Assembly: GCA_040394475.1 (NCBI GenBank)
Contig: JBEBSD010000020.1
Span: 1 to 64,000, forward strand
Direction: 5' to 3'
Length of the DNA stretch: 64,000 nucleotides
Origin: JBEBSD01 sp040394475
GTDB lineage: Bacteria; Bacteroidota; Bacteroidia; Cytophagales; Spirosomataceae
Part shown: in pieces, positions 1-9,029 of the stretch
Layout of the letters: every line of letters starts with the position of its first letter
Position numbering within the stretch: position 1 is the stretch's first letter
Made by a program: the position numbers and the translations under genes
The notes under the pieces: generated by a model
What the model saw: the letters and a program-made list of their open reading frames with translations, nothing else
What the model was told of the DNA's origin: nothing
Databases searched by the model: none

Positions 1-431
1 CATTCCCCGTTCCCCATTCCCCGTTCCCCATTCCCCGTTCCCCGGGCCCCATTCCTCATTCCCCATTCCTCATTCCCCGTTCCTCGGGCCCCGTTCCTCA
101 TTCCTCATTCCCCATTCCCCGTTCCCCGTTCCTCATTCCCCGGGCCCCGTTCCTCATTCCCCGTTCCTCGTTCCCCGTTCCTCGTTCCCCGGGCCCCATT
201 CCCCGTTCCCCGTTCCTCATTCCTCATTCCCCGTTCCCCATTCCCCATTCCCCGTTCCCCATTCCTCATTCCTCATTCCCCGTTCCCCGGGCCCCATTCC
301 CCATTCCCCGTTCCCCGGGCCCCGTTCCTCGTTCCCCGTTCCCCGTTCCTCATTCCCCGTTCCTCGGGCCCCGTTCCTCGGGCCCCGTTCCCCGGGCCCC
401 ATTCCCCATTCCTCGTTCCTCATTCCCCGTT
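1..431. repeat. Degenerate heptamer array, C-rich on + strand
   Basis: The stretch reads in strict 7-bp steps: CATTCCC, CGTTCCC, CATTCCT, CGTTCCT and CGGGCCC occur in shuffled order for about 60 units with very few phase breaks. On the minus strand the units are GGGGAAT, GGGGAAC, GAGGAAC and GGGCCCG. It begins before the window, so its full length is unknown, and it ends against a REP-like hairpin element. Open frames within it encode only Gly/Arg/Asn/Glu-rich repeat peptide and are not genes. Confidence 0.93.
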
Positions 432-476
432 CCCCGGGCTACACCCGGGGCTAATGGATGTCGCCCCTTCAGGGCT
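432..476. repeat. REP-like double-hairpin element, copy 1
   Basis: Two adjacent dyads: CCCCGGG/CCCGGGG around a CTACA loop (432-450), and GCCC/GGGC around CTTCA (463-475). The linker CTAATGGATGTC matches CTAGGGTATGTC in copy 2 at 41726-41769. The two copies differ in stem 1 but both stems pair fully, so the pairing is conserved. It directly follows the heptamer array. Confidence 0.75.
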
Positions 477-674
477 TTGTTTTGTCTCTGCTCATCCTCG
501 GCATGCCTTCGGGTGCTTTTTCCGGGCGTGCTCAAACACCCAGATGCGGAACATTCACAATTCTATTCTACATTTGTGCAAAAATTGGGCGTCCGGCCCG
601 GACACGATCGATGAGTAAAAAGCCCGCCGCGCGGCTAATGCCTAACAGCTAATAGCTCAAACCTTTTTATACGA
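477..674. other. Intergenic stretch before the pseudouridine synthase gene
   Basis: No convincing gene is seen. The short open frame across 458-652 begins inside the REP-like element and matches nothing I know. Around 634-657 there are three heptamer-like units (GCTAATG, CCTAACA, GCTAATA), a small outlier of the TTAGGTN-type arrays on the opposite strand. No clear TAnnTTTG promoter box is visible. Confidence 0.5.
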
Positions 675-1397
675 ATGAAATTTAACTTTGAAGAGATTAT
701 CCTTTATGAAAATGACGACTACCTGGTGGTCAATAAACCGCCGCATCTGGCGACCCTCGATGAACGGACTGCCGACCGCGGGACAGGGTTGATCCGGTTT
801 GCAAAGGCCTATAATCCGTCGCTTCAGGCTGCACACCGTCTCGACAAAGAGACTTCCGGGGCCCTGGCTTTTGCCAAAAATCCGGCCGCCTACCGCCACC
901 TGGCCATGCAGTTTGAAAGCAGGGAGGTTACCAAGCGCTATCATGCTGTTTCGGTAGGGATGCACTCGCTGGAAAGTATTTCGGTGTTCCTCCCGATCCT
1001 TCCGCTCAAAAACGGCACCGTCGTTAAAATAGACCGCGCCGGGGGAAAACCCGCTGAAACCATTTTTAATACCCTGAAAGTTTACCGGGGCTATACCCTC
1101 ATGGAATGCATCCCCATTACGGGCCGCATGCACCAGATCCGGATCCATCTTTCCTGCCTGAAAGCCCCTATCGTGAACGACAGTCAGTACGGCGGGAAAC
1201 CTGTCTTTCTCTCGGAACTGAAAAATAAGTTTCACCTCAAAAAGGACACCGAAGAGCTTCCCGTCATGCAGCGGGTGGCCTTGCACGCGCATTCGCTCAG
1301 TTTTTTCCTGATGGATGGCGAGCGGGTGGCTATTACAGCCCCCTATCCCAAAGATTTCGGGGTGCTGGTAAAACTGCTTGACAAATACGGTTTATAA
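675..1397 (+). CDS. RluA-family RNA pseudouridine synthase
   Basis: This 240-residue protein isomerises a uridine in rRNA or tRNA to pseudouridine in the cytoplasm. The family signature HRLDKETSG is at residues 54-62, and Asp57 is the expected catalytic residue. The later stretch GRMHQIRIHL (about 155-164) is the second typical RluA motif. There is no N-terminal S4 domain, so it resembles the short RluA/TruC-type members more than RluC/RluD. The exact target base cannot be read from the sequence. The start is the first ATG, placed straight before the conserved N-terminal strand. It ends 20 bp before the next gene, so co-transcription is possible. Confidence 0.93.
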   Translation: MKFNFEEIILYENDDYLVVNKPPHLATLDERTADRGTGLIRFAKAYNPSLQAAHRLDKETSGALAFAKNPAAYRHLAMQFESREVTKRYHAVSVGMHSLESISVFLPILPLKNGTVVKIDRAGGKPAETIFNTLKVYRGYTLMECIPITGRMHQIRIHLSCLKAPIVNDSQYGGKPVFLSELKNKFHLKKDTEELPVMQRVALHAHSLSFFLMDGERVAITAPYPKDFGVLVKLLDKYGL

Positions 1398-1417
1398 CTT
1401 TTTCCCGGATTTCACTC

Positions 1418-2110
1418 ATGTCCATCGCTTCTCAACTCCGGATTTGCTGCCTTGTTCTGCCATTTGCACTCTTGCCTCTTAACGGGATCGCCCAGGACAC
1501 CGCGTGGGATGTTCTCACCAAAAGAAACGGCGACGTGCTCGAAGTGCTTATTGTGGAAAACAAACCCGATGAAATCCTGTACCGCAAACGGACCGACCCG
1601 GAAGGCCCAATCTATGGCATCAGCAAATCAGAATTGCTGTCGGTGCGATACCGCGATGGAAAAACGGAATCCTTTACCATAACGATGGATCAGTTTTACG
1701 ATGAAAAACCATCCCCACCCGTTGCACCGCCGGCTCAGAATCGGTACGCTGCCCGTCCGCCACGTAATGCTTTCGAAGAAAGCGTACTGGCACTCCCCTC
1801 CCACGACCTCCCGACGACCTACGACTTTTACCGGAAGCAGGCGAACAACGGCAAGTTGCTGGGACTGACCGGGACGGTCCTGCAGATTGCCATCAATACC
1901 ATCGGGCTGATGATTATTACCAATAATACCGATTCCTATGGCCATGCGACCAACCAAAAAGCGGTCAACAGCGGCGTAAGAATGATTGTTGCCGGTTCCG
2001 TTACCGGACTGGCGCTGGGCCCGATCGGTTTTATCAAATGGGCCAAGAACGGGCGGAAGAGCAGCTATGTCAAAAAGGAAATGCAGAGGAGACGGGTAGA
2101 AGTCCGATAA
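1418..2110 (+). CDS. Secreted/membrane protein of unknown function
   Basis: I do not recognise a named family. The 230-residue product has a signal peptide (residues 1-26, ending GIAQ). A small domain with alternating beta-type pattern follows (about 28-90, with the phrase LTKRNGD); similar short N-terminal segments occur in Bacteroidota envelope proteins. Next comes a Pro-rich linker (98-115) and then two hydrophobic segments (about 147-168 and 188-208) that could span the membrane, with a basic C-terminal tail. It is probably anchored in the inner membrane with the N-terminal domain in the periplasm. It follows the pseudouridine synthase gene closely and is followed by a strong terminator. 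Confidence 0.75.
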   Translation: MSIASQLRICCLVLPFALLPLNGIAQDTAWDVLTKRNGDVLEVLIVENKPDEILYRKRTDPEGPIYGISKSELLSVRYRDGKTESFTITMDQFYDEKPSPPVAPPAQNRYAARPPRNAFEESVLALPSHDLPTTYDFYRKQANNGKLLGLTGTVLQIAINTIGLMIITNNTDSYGHATNQKAVNSGVRMIVAGSVTGLALGPIGFIKWAKNGRKSSYVKKEMQRRRVEVR

Positions 2111-2126
2111 CGGCTACCTGCACAAA

Positions 2127-2160
2127 AAAACGGGAGAACGTTGAAAGCCCTCCCGTTTTT
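2127..2160. terminator. Bidirectional intrinsic terminator
   Basis: A perfect 10-bp stem (AAAACGGGAG / CTCCCGTTTT) with a 13-nt loop is flanked by an A tract on the left and a T tract on the right, so it can stop transcription from both sides. It lies between the convergent unknown membrane protein gene and the aconitase gene. Confidence 0.88.
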
Positions 2161-2182
2161 GAAACCTGCTGCCGGCAACTTG

Positions 2183-4453
2183 CTACACGCCGGCCACCGA
2201 CTTCCGGATAATATTCAACGCACCTCCTTCCCGGAACCATTCAATCTGCTGCGCATTGTAGCTGTGGTTGACCAGGATCTCTTCCGATGTACCGTCAGCA
2301 TGGTTCACTACCAGTGTCAGGGGTGTGTTCGGCGCAAAGGTGGTCAACCCGATGATATCAATAGTATCGTCTTCCTGCACCTTATCGTAATCGTCCTTAT
2401 TCGCAAACGTAAGTCCCAGCATCCCCTGCTTTTTCAGGTTGGTTTCATGGATACGGGCAAATGATTTTACCAGGACCGCCCGTACCCCCAGGTGGCGGGG
2501 TTCCATGGCCGCATGTTCGCGGGAGGAGCCTTCGCCGTAGTTTTCGTCTCCTACCACTATGGATCCGATGCCTGCCGCTTTGTAAGCACGCTGGGTGGCC
2601 GGAACAGGCCCGTATTCCCCGGTCAGCTGGTTCTTAACCGAATCTGTTTTTTCATTGAAATAGTTGACGGCCCCGATGAGCATGTTATTGGAAATATTAT
2701 CCAGGTGCCCCCGGAAACGCAGCCAGGGCCCGGCCATTGAAATGTGGTCGGTGGTACATTTCCCTTTTGCTTTGATCAGGAGTCTCAGGCCTTTCAGGTC
2801 GGTTCCTTCCCAGGCTTTGAACGGATCCAGCAGCTGCAGCCGCTCCGAGACAGGCGATACAGCCACCTGCACGGCGCTTCCGTCGGCAGAAGGGGCCTGG
2901 TAGCCCGCATCTTCCACGTCAAACCCTCTTGCCGGAAGTTCATCCCCTACCGGTGCATCCAGCTTTACGGCATTTCCTTCATTGTTGATCAGGGTATCGG
3001 TCAGAGGGTTGAACGACAAGTCTCCCGCAATGGCAAGGGCCGCTACTACTTCCGGAGAAGCTACAAAAGCATATGTATTCGGGTTTCCGTCCGCTCTTTT
3101 GGCAAAATTGCGGTTAAACGAATGTACAATCGTATTTTTTTCTGCTTTTTCGGCGCCGACCCTTGCCCACATCCCGATACACGGGCCGCAGGCATTCGTA
3201 AAGATCGTGGCATCCAGATCGGTAAAACTTTGCAGCAACCCGTCTCTTTCGGCCGTATACCGGACCTGCTCTGAACCCGGGTTAATCCCGAAATCCGCCT
3301 TCGTGATCAGCCCTTTAGCCACTGCCTGTTTCGCGACGGAAGCCGCTCTTGACAAATCCTCGTAGGAAGAATTGGTACAGGAACCGATCAGGCCCCATTC
3401 TACTTTCAGCGGCCATCCGTTCTTCACTGCTACCTCTTTCATACGGGAAATGGGGGTGGCGAGATCAGGTGTGAACGGACCGTTGAGATGCGGCTCCAGT
3501 TCGGAAAGATTGATTTCAATCACCTGGTCGAAATACTCCTCCGGGTGCTCGTACACCTCAGGATCTGCAGTCAGGTGCTCCCTTACGGCATTGGCCGCAT
3601 CGGCCACATCATTCCGGTCGGTGGCCCTGAGATACCGCTCCATCGACTCGTCGTATCCAAAGGTAGACGTCGTCGCGCCGATTTCAGCCCCCATGTTGCA
3701 GATGGTCCCCTTGCCTGTACACGACATCGCGTGGGCGCCCTCTCCGAAATATTCGACAATGTAACCGGTCCCGCCCTTTACCGTCAGGATACCGGCCACT
3801 TTCAGGATTACATCCTTCGGTGCGGTCCAGCCGTTGAGCTTTCCCGTTAATTTAATTCCAATGAGCTTGGGAAATTTCAGTTCCCACGGAAGGCCGGCCA
3901 TTACATCACAGGCATCCGCCCCTCCTACACCAATGGCCACCATTCCCAATCCGCCGGCATTCACCGTATGGGAATCAGTTCCGATCATCATACCGCCCGG
4001 GAATGCGTAATTTTCCAATACCACCTGGTGGATGATCCCTGCTCCGGGTTTCCAGAAACCAATCCCGTATTTATCCGAAACCGATCCCAGAAAATCAAAC
4101 ACCTCCCGGCTTTCCTTATTCGCCACGGCAAGATCGGTGGCTGCGCCTACCTTCGCCTGAATCAGGTGATCGCAGTGGACGGTAGAAGGGACTGCCACCG
4201 TAGGCCTTCCGGCCTGCATAAATTGCAGCAATGCCATTTGAGCGGTTGCGTCCTGCATCGCCACCCGGTCGGGAGCGAAATCTACATACGCATTTCCTCT
4301 TTCGTATGCCTGTGTGGGGGTTTTATCCCATAAGTGGGAATAAAGAATTTTTTCACTGAGTGTTAACGGGCGGCCAACGACTTTTCGTGCTGCTTCTACC
4401 CTTTCTCCTAACCGGGCGTAAACACCCTTAATCATTTCTATGTCAAATGCCAT
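2183..4453 (-). CDS. Aconitate hydratase, mitochondrial type
   Basis: It interconverts citrate and isocitrate in the TCA cycle, using a [4Fe-4S] cluster. The cluster ligands are visible as Cys359 (GSCTNSS) and Cys422/Cys425 (ACGPC). Other family stretches are GTDSHTVNAGG and the C-terminal swivel-domain phrase GEGSSREHAA. At 756 residues it matches the mitochondrial-type class rather than the longer AcnA/IRP1 class. An upstream in-frame TTG and one more ATG exist; I chose the ATG that gives MAFDIEMIKG because related proteins begin there. It is transcribed alone and faces the terminator at 2127-2160. No clear -7 box was found upstream. Confidence 0.96.
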   Translation of the reverse strand: MAFDIEMIKGVYARLGERVEAARKVVGRPLTLSEKILYSHLWDKTPTQAYERGNAYVDFAPDRVAMQDATAQMALLQFMQAGRPTVAVPSTVHCDHLIQAKVGAATDLAVANKESREVFDFLGSVSDKYGIGFWKPGAGIIHQVVLENYAFPGGMMIGTDSHTVNAGGLGMVAIGVGGADACDVMAGLPWELKFPKLIGIKLTGKLNGWTAPKDVILKVAGILTVKGGTGYIVEYFGEGAHAMSCTGKGTICNMGAEIGATTSTFGYDESMERYLRATDRNDVADAANAVREHLTADPEVYEHPEEYFDQVIEINLSELEPHLNGPFTPDLATPISRMKEVAVKNGWPLKVEWGLIGSCTNSSYEDLSRAASVAKQAVAKGLITKADFGINPGSEQVRYTAERDGLLQSFTDLDATIFTNACGPCIGMWARVGAEKAEKNTIVHSFNRNFAKRADGNPNTYAFVASPEVVAALAIAGDLSFNPLTDTLINNEGNAVKLDAPVGDELPARGFDVEDAGYQAPSADGSAVQVAVSPVSERLQLLDPFKAWEGTDLKGLRLLIKAKGKCTTDHISMAGPWLRFRGHLDNISNNMLIGAVNYFNEKTDSVKNQLTGEYGPVPATQRAYKAAGIGSIVVGDENYGEGSSREHAAMEPRHLGVRAVLVKSFARIHETNLKKQGMLGLTFANKDDYDKVQEDDTIDIIGLTTFAPNTPLTLVVNHADGTSEEILVNHSYNAQQIEWFREGGALNIIRKSVAGV

Positions 4454-4777
4454 CATTAATAAATTCAATATGTGCTATTTTGGGCGAGGTAAAATTACAT
4501 AATTCCGACGGTTCCATTTTGAATGCCAACTTACATGTAAAGGAAAAAACCGACATTTTCTTCAAGTTTAGATTTAGTATAATTAGTCGATAATCGTAAA
4601 TACACCCTCATGCCTTGCGATTCCGCTTCCCGGAAGACACCCGATCTCCTGTTAAATCCCGCGATCCCTGCTTTACTAACAACGGTTTTATCCGAGTAGT
4701 TTACGATTTGTCATATTCTCACTATATATTTGGGGCAAGCAAACTGCAACCCGAATAATCATACCAACGAGCTGTTT
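4454..4777. other. Divergent intergenic region, aconitase / topA
   Basis: AT-rich 5' region shared by two divergent housekeeping genes. I see no gene, repeat or RNA. The only recognisable site is the topA -7 box, listed separately. Confidence 0.5.
4725..4732 (+). promoter_or_regulatory. topA promoter -7 box
   Basis: TATATTTG fits the Bacteroidota -7 consensus TAnnTTTG. A TTTG lies only 14 bp upstream, which is shorter than usual; a TTTA near 4700 is better spaced. The implied start is near 4738, giving a leader of about 40 nt before the topA ATG. Confidence 0.5.
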
Positions 4778-7237
4778 ATGTCAAAGAACCTGGTGATAGT
4801 AGAGTCACCGGCTAAGGCCAAGACTATTGAAAATTACCTCGGAGACGACTTTATCGTTAAATCCAGTTTTGGTCACGTCCGTGATCTTCCGGAGCACGAT
4901 ATGGGAGTCGACGTGGAAAACGGTTTTCAACCGGTATATGAAATTTCTGCCGATAAGACGAAGATAATCAAAGAATTAAAGAAACTGGCCAAGGATGCCG
5001 AAGTATGGCTGGCAACGGATGATGACCGTGAAGGGGAAGCCATTTCCTGGCACCTCAAAGAGGCCCTCAACCTGCCTGACAGTACCAAGCGGATCGTTTT
5101 CAGGGAGATTACCAAGTCGGCCCTGCAGAACGCTATTTCCAAACCCCGGACCATTGATATCGACCTGGTCAATGCGCAACAGGCCCGTCGTATCCTCGAC
5201 CGCCTGGTAGGGTACGAACTTTCGCCCGTGCTCTGGAAAAAAATCCGTATCGGAAAATCCTCTCTTTCTGCCGGCAGGGTACAGTCTGTGGCGGTCCGGC
5301 TGATCGTTGACCGGGAACGGGAAATAGAAGCCTTCCAGACCCGTAACAGCTTTAAAGTGGCGGCACAGTTTGACCTTGGAAACGGAAAGGTGCTGGAGGC
5401 CGAACTCCCCAAAAACATCGAAACCGAAGCCGAAGCAAAAATTTTTCTCGATAAGTGTATCGCGGCAGCATTTGCTATCAAAGGACTGGAAACCAAACCG
5501 GCCAAAAAATCGCCGGCGCCACCTTTTACAACCTCCACCCTTCAGCAGGAAGCGTCGCGCAAACTGGGATTTTCAGTATTGCAAACCATGGTGGTGGCAC
5601 AGAAGCTCTACGAAGCCGGTAAGATTTCCTACATGCGGACCGACTCCACCAACCTGTCGGAAGAGGCGCTGACAAAGGCTCAAAACCAGATCACTACGGA
5701 ATACGGTCAAAGTTACTACCACCGCAGAACCTATAAGACCAAATCGGAATCGGCGCAGGAGGCCCACGAAGCCATCCGTCCTACGGAATTTTCGGCCCAG
5801 CATGTCAGCAAGGACCGGAATGAACAGCGCCTCTACGAGCTGATCTGGAAACGGGCCATCGCCTCGCAGATGGCGGACGCGCAGATCGAGCGGACGACGG
5901 CTACGATTGCCATTTCCACGACATCCGAGGAGCTTGTGGCGCAGGGAGAAGTCATTAAATTTGAAGGGTTCCTCAAGGTCTATCTGGAATCGAACGACGA
6001 CCAGGAAGAGGGAGGCGAATCGGAACAAAAGGGAATGCTGCCCCCTATTTCACTCGGGCAGCAATTGAACTTGTCCGATCTGAAGGCAACGGAACGGTTC
6101 ACCCGGCATTTGCCGCGGTACACGGAAGCCAGCCTGGTAAAAAAACTTGAGGAAATGGGGATCGGCCGGCCGTCTACCTATGCGCCCACTATTTCTACGA
6201 TTATCAAACGGGAATACGTGCTGAAAGAAGACCGGCCCGGCCAGGAGCGGGAATTCAAAGAATATACGCTCAAAAAGGGGGTTGTTCACTACAAGGTAAA
6301 AAAGGAAACATTCGGTACCGAAAAGGCCAAATTATTCCCCACCAATGCCGGCATTATCGTGAATGACTTTTTAGTCAACAACTTTGATGACGTAGTTGAC
6401 TTTTCCTTTACGGCCAATGTAGAAAAAGACTTTGACAATATTGCCGACGGAAAACTTCCCTGGCAACAGATGATCAAGGACTTTTACCAGGGGTTTCACA
6501 AGAAAATAGCGGAAGTAGAAAGCGAAAAATTTGACCGGAGTCTGACAACCCGCGAACTCGGGGAGGATCCGGCTACGGGTAAAAAGGTGTCGGTACGAAT
6601 CGGCAAGTACGGGCCCTATGCCCAGATCGGGGAGGCAGACGATGAAGAAAAGCCTCGTTTTGCCAATCTGCAAAAGGGACAGCTCATCGAAAACATTTCC
6701 CTGGACGAAGCCCTCGAGCTCTTCAAGCTCCCCAGAGAAGCCGGGATCTACGAAGACAAGTCGCTTCTGGTCAGCATCGGGAAGTACGGCCCCTATATTA
6801 AGTTTGATGATAAATATTACAACCTGACGCCCGCCGACGACCCGTATACCATCAGCCTGGAACGTGCCGTCGAAATCATTCAGGAGAAACGGGCGGCGGA
6901 GTCGTCCGATGCACTGGGAGATTTTGAAGGAAGTCCCGTCACCAAAGGGAAAGGGCGTTTCGGCCCCTACGTAAAGCATGACGCGAAATATTATTCCCTG
7001 ACGAAAGGGCTGAACCTGGCCACTATTACCCTGGAGGAGGCCATAGAGGTCATCCAGGCGAAACGACAAGCGGAAGCGAATAAGATTATCAAGGAATTTA
7101 AAGAAAATGCCCAGGTCAAAATTCAGAACGGGCGGTACGGTCCCTATATTTCCTTTGGGAAACGGAACATCAAAATTCCGAAAGGAGTAGCACCCGAATC
7201 GCTGAGTTACGAGGACGTCCTGAAACTGGCCGAATAA
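4778..7237 (+). CDS. topA: DNA topoisomerase I
   Basis: This type IA topoisomerase relaxes negative supercoils through a transient 5'-phosphotyrosine link. The TOPRIM domain holds Glu9 and the acidic motif DDDREGE (81-87). The catalytic tyrosine is Tyr285 in YMRTDST. Four C-terminal repeats carry the phrase G(K/R)(Y/F)GPY (IGKYGPYAQ, IGKYGPYIK, GRFGPYVK, GRYGPYIS) and replace the zinc fingers of the E. coli enzyme, which is usual in Bacteroidota. An upstream TTG would add 16 residues, but MSKNLVIVESP is the standard N-terminus, so the ATG at 4778 is preferred; the product is 819 residues. The sirtuin gene follows after 13 bp. Confidence 0.97.
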   Translation: MSKNLVIVESPAKAKTIENYLGDDFIVKSSFGHVRDLPEHDMGVDVENGFQPVYEISADKTKIIKELKKLAKDAEVWLATDDDREGEAISWHLKEALNLPDSTKRIVFREITKSALQNAISKPRTIDIDLVNAQQARRILDRLVGYELSPVLWKKIRIGKSSLSAGRVQSVAVRLIVDREREIEAFQTRNSFKVAAQFDLGNGKVLEAELPKNIETEAEAKIFLDKCIAAAFAIKGLETKPAKKSPAPPFTTSTLQQEASRKLGFSVLQTMVVAQKLYEAGKISYMRTDSTNLSEEALTKAQNQITTEYGQSYYHRRTYKTKSESAQEAHEAIRPTEFSAQHVSKDRNEQRLYELIWKRAIASQMADAQIERTTATIAISTTSEELVAQGEVIKFEGFLKVYLESNDDQEEGGESEQKGMLPPISLGQQLNLSDLKATERFTRHLPRYTEASLVKKLEEMGIGRPSTYAPTISTIIKREYVLKEDRPGQEREFKEYTLKKGVVHYKVKKETFGTEKAKLFPTNAGIIVNDFLVNNFDDVVDFSFTANVEKDFDNIADGKLPWQQMIKDFYQGFHKKIAEVESEKFDRSLTTRELGEDPATGKKVSVRIGKYGPYAQIGEADDEEKPRFANLQKGQLIENISLDEALELFKLPREAGIYEDKSLLVSIGKYGPYIKFDDKYYNLTPADDPYTISLERAVEIIQEKRAAESSDALGDFEGSPVTKGKGRFGPYVKHDAKYYSLTKGLNLATITLEEAIEVIQAKRQAEANKIIKEFKENAQVKIQNGRYGPYISFGKRNIKIPKGVAPESLSYEDVLKLAE

Positions 7238-7250
7238 AATGTAGTGTTCC

Positions 7251-7946
7251 ATGAGCAAGCAACGATTAGTCATACTGACCGGAGCGGGAGTGAGCGCAGA
7301 AAGCGGCGTCCGGACGTTCCGGGACGGGAACGGCCTGTGGGAAAACCATCGGATCGAGGATGTCGCCACTCCGGAGGCCTGGAAAAGGAACCCCGGACTC
7401 GTCCTGGAATTTTACAACCAGCGGCGCAGGCAGGCCGGGGATGTCTCCCCCAATCTGGCACACACCATTCTTGCTGAGCTGGAGGAGGTTTATGACGTAC
7501 ATATCATTACCCAAAACGTAGATAACCTGCACGAACGGGCGGGCTCTACGCATGTATTGCATTTACACGGGGAATTGTCCAAAGCCCAGAGCACCCAAAA
7601 CCCTTCCGATATCTACGACATTAAGGGGTGGGAACTTAACATAGGCGATCTTTGTGCAGCGGGAAGCCAGTTGCGGCCTCACATCGTGTGGTTCGGAGAA
7701 GCGGTACCGATGATAGAGCCCGCGATTGACCTGGTCAGGCAGGCCGATATTTTTATCGTGATCGGGACATCTCTTGTGGTGTACCCTGCGGCCGGGCTGA
7801 TCCATTACACACAACCCGGCGTGCCGGTGTATGTCGTGGACGTCAGTAAACCCGACTTTTCCTTTAATCAGGAGATCCGATTCATCCAGGAAAAAGCCAC
7901 GGTAGGCATGCAGCGTATCAAAGAGACCCTTTTGGCTACCCGCTGA
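7251..7946 (+). CDS. cobB: Sir2-type NAD-dependent protein deacylase without zinc cysteines
   Basis: It removes acyl groups from protein lysines using NAD+. The Rossmann motif GAGVSAESGVRTFRD (11-25), TQNVDNLHERAG (87-98) and the catalytic His106 in HLHGEL are all present. Tyr55 and Arg58 (YNQR) match the pair that marks class III sirtuins with desuccinylase/demalonylase activity. The four zinc-binding cysteines are absent: the region after HLHGEL holds a single Cys (GDLCAAG). To my knowledge related Bacteroidota sirtuins share this loss, so it need not be inactivating. Total length 231 residues. It sits between topA and folD on the same strand. Confidence 0.92.
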   Translation: MSKQRLVILTGAGVSAESGVRTFRDGNGLWENHRIEDVATPEAWKRNPGLVLEFYNQRRRQAGDVSPNLAHTILAELEEVYDVHIITQNVDNLHERAGSTHVLHLHGELSKAQSTQNPSDIYDIKGWELNIGDLCAAGSQLRPHIVWFGEAVPMIEPAIDLVRQADIFIVIGTSLVVYPAAGLIHYTQPGVPVYVVDVSKPDFSFNQEIRFIQEKATVGMQRIKETLLATR

Positions 7947-7989
7947 CAGGACTACTTACTTATACAATCAATTATCTCAGTCATCATTC

Positions 7990-8871
7990 ATGCAACTTCT
8001 TGACGGAAAAATACTGTCGGCCCAAATCAAAGCCGAAATCAAAGTGGAAACGCAGGCCTGGGTAGAAGGAGGAGGTAAAAAACCCCATTTGGCAGCGGTC
8101 CTTGTGGGAGAGGACGGCGCCAGTCAAACCTACGTTGCCTCCAAAATAAGGAGCTGCGAGGAAATCGGATTTACTTCCAGCCTTCTCCGGTTTGATTCGG
8201 ATATTTCCGAAGACGACCTATTGAAGGTTATACAGGAGCTCAACCAGAACCCGGAGATAGACGGCTTTATCGTACAGCTTCCTCTTCCGAAACACATTTC
8301 TGAAAATACCGTGATGGAAGCCATCGACCCTAAAAAGGATGTGGACGGTTTTCACCCGTTAAATGTAGGCCGTATGTGCAAAGGACTTCCGGCCTACCTG
8401 TCGGCCACCCCGTTCGGCATTATTGAAATGCTTCGGAGGGCCCAGATCGAAACGGCCGGAAAGCACTGCGTCGTCATTGGCCGCAGCCAGATTGTAGGAC
8501 TGCCTATGAGCATCCTCATGCAGCGAAATGCCTATCCGGGGAATAGCACCGTCACCATCTGCCATAGCCGGACAGCCGACCTGAAAGCAATCTGCCGTAC
8601 TGCGGATATCCTGATTGTAGCGCTGGGACGGCCTGAATTTGTAACCGCCGACTATGTCAAAGAAGGTGCAGTGGTAGTGGATGTCGGGATTACCCGCGTA
8701 GCGGATAGCAGTAAAAAAAGCGGCTTTGCCATTAAAGGCGATGTTAAATTTGACGAGGTCGCTCCCAGGGCCGGCTACATCACCCCGGTTCCGGGCGGTG
8801 TCGGGCTGATGACTATCTGCGGCCTGCTTACGAATACCTTAAAAGCCACAAAAAAGGAAATTTACCAATAG
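7990..8871 (+). CDS. folD: Bifunctional methylenetetrahydrofolate dehydrogenase/cyclohydrolase
   Basis: It converts 5,10-methylene-THF to 10-formyl-THF in two steps, feeding purine and formyl-Met synthesis. Signature stretches are YVASKIRSCEEIG, with Tyr48 and Lys52 expected at the active site, then IVQLPLP, the NADP-binding GRSQIVGLP, and the closing PVPGGVGLMT. The 293-residue length is normal. It begins 43 bp after the sirtuin gene. Downstream lies an unusual pair of mirror hairpins rather than a plain terminator. Confidence 0.97.
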   Translation: MQLLDGKILSAQIKAEIKVETQAWVEGGGKKPHLAAVLVGEDGASQTYVASKIRSCEEIGFTSSLLRFDSDISEDDLLKVIQELNQNPEIDGFIVQLPLPKHISENTVMEAIDPKKDVDGFHPLNVGRMCKGLPAYLSATPFGIIEMLRRAQIETAGKHCVVIGRSQIVGLPMSILMQRNAYPGNSTVTICHSRTADLKAICRTADILIVALGRPEFVTADYVKEGAVVVDVGITRVADSSKKSGFAIKGDVKFDEVAPRAGYITPVPGGVGLMTICGLLTNTLKATKKEIYQ

Positions 8872-8911
8872 GATTGAATCACCTTAATGGGTGCATTATC
8901 CGTGGGCTGCC

Positions 8912-9024
8912 GTGGGCTGTGTCCCCACAGCCCACTTTATGACCGGCAATTAACCGGGTTGGTACAGGCTGGTTCGGGTTGGTACAGGCTGGTCTCTAAT
9001 ATGGTCTGTGGGGACACAGACCAT
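8912..9024. repeat. Mirror hairpin pair enclosing a 19-bp tandem repeat
   Basis: Two perfect 10-bp stems with 4-nt loops bracket the stretch: GTGGGCTGTG-TCCC-CACAGCCCAC (8912-8935) and ATGGTCTGTG-GGGA-CACAGACCAT (9001-9024). Their central 12-mers, TGTGTCCCCACA and TGTGGGGACACA, are exact reverse complements, so the two elements are inverted copies at the core. Between them CGGGTTGGTACAGGCTGGT is repeated exactly at 8955-8973 and 8975-8993. Lies between convergent folD and the aldehyde dehydrogenase gene, where it may also terminate transcription. Confidence 0.85.
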
Positions 9025-9029
9025 GGGTT

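Noticed and set aside
1..431. Possible CRISPR array
   Set aside because: The units are 7 bp with no spacers, and no cas gene is in the window.
217..535. Open frames of 68 and 61 codons on the minus strand
   Set aside because: They are translations of the heptamer array (Gly/Arg/Asn/Glu repeats) and have no gene-like features.
6371..7369. A 332-codon open frame antisense to the end of topA and the start of the sirtuin gene
   Set aside because: Shadow of two well-supported genes; it has no recognisable motif.
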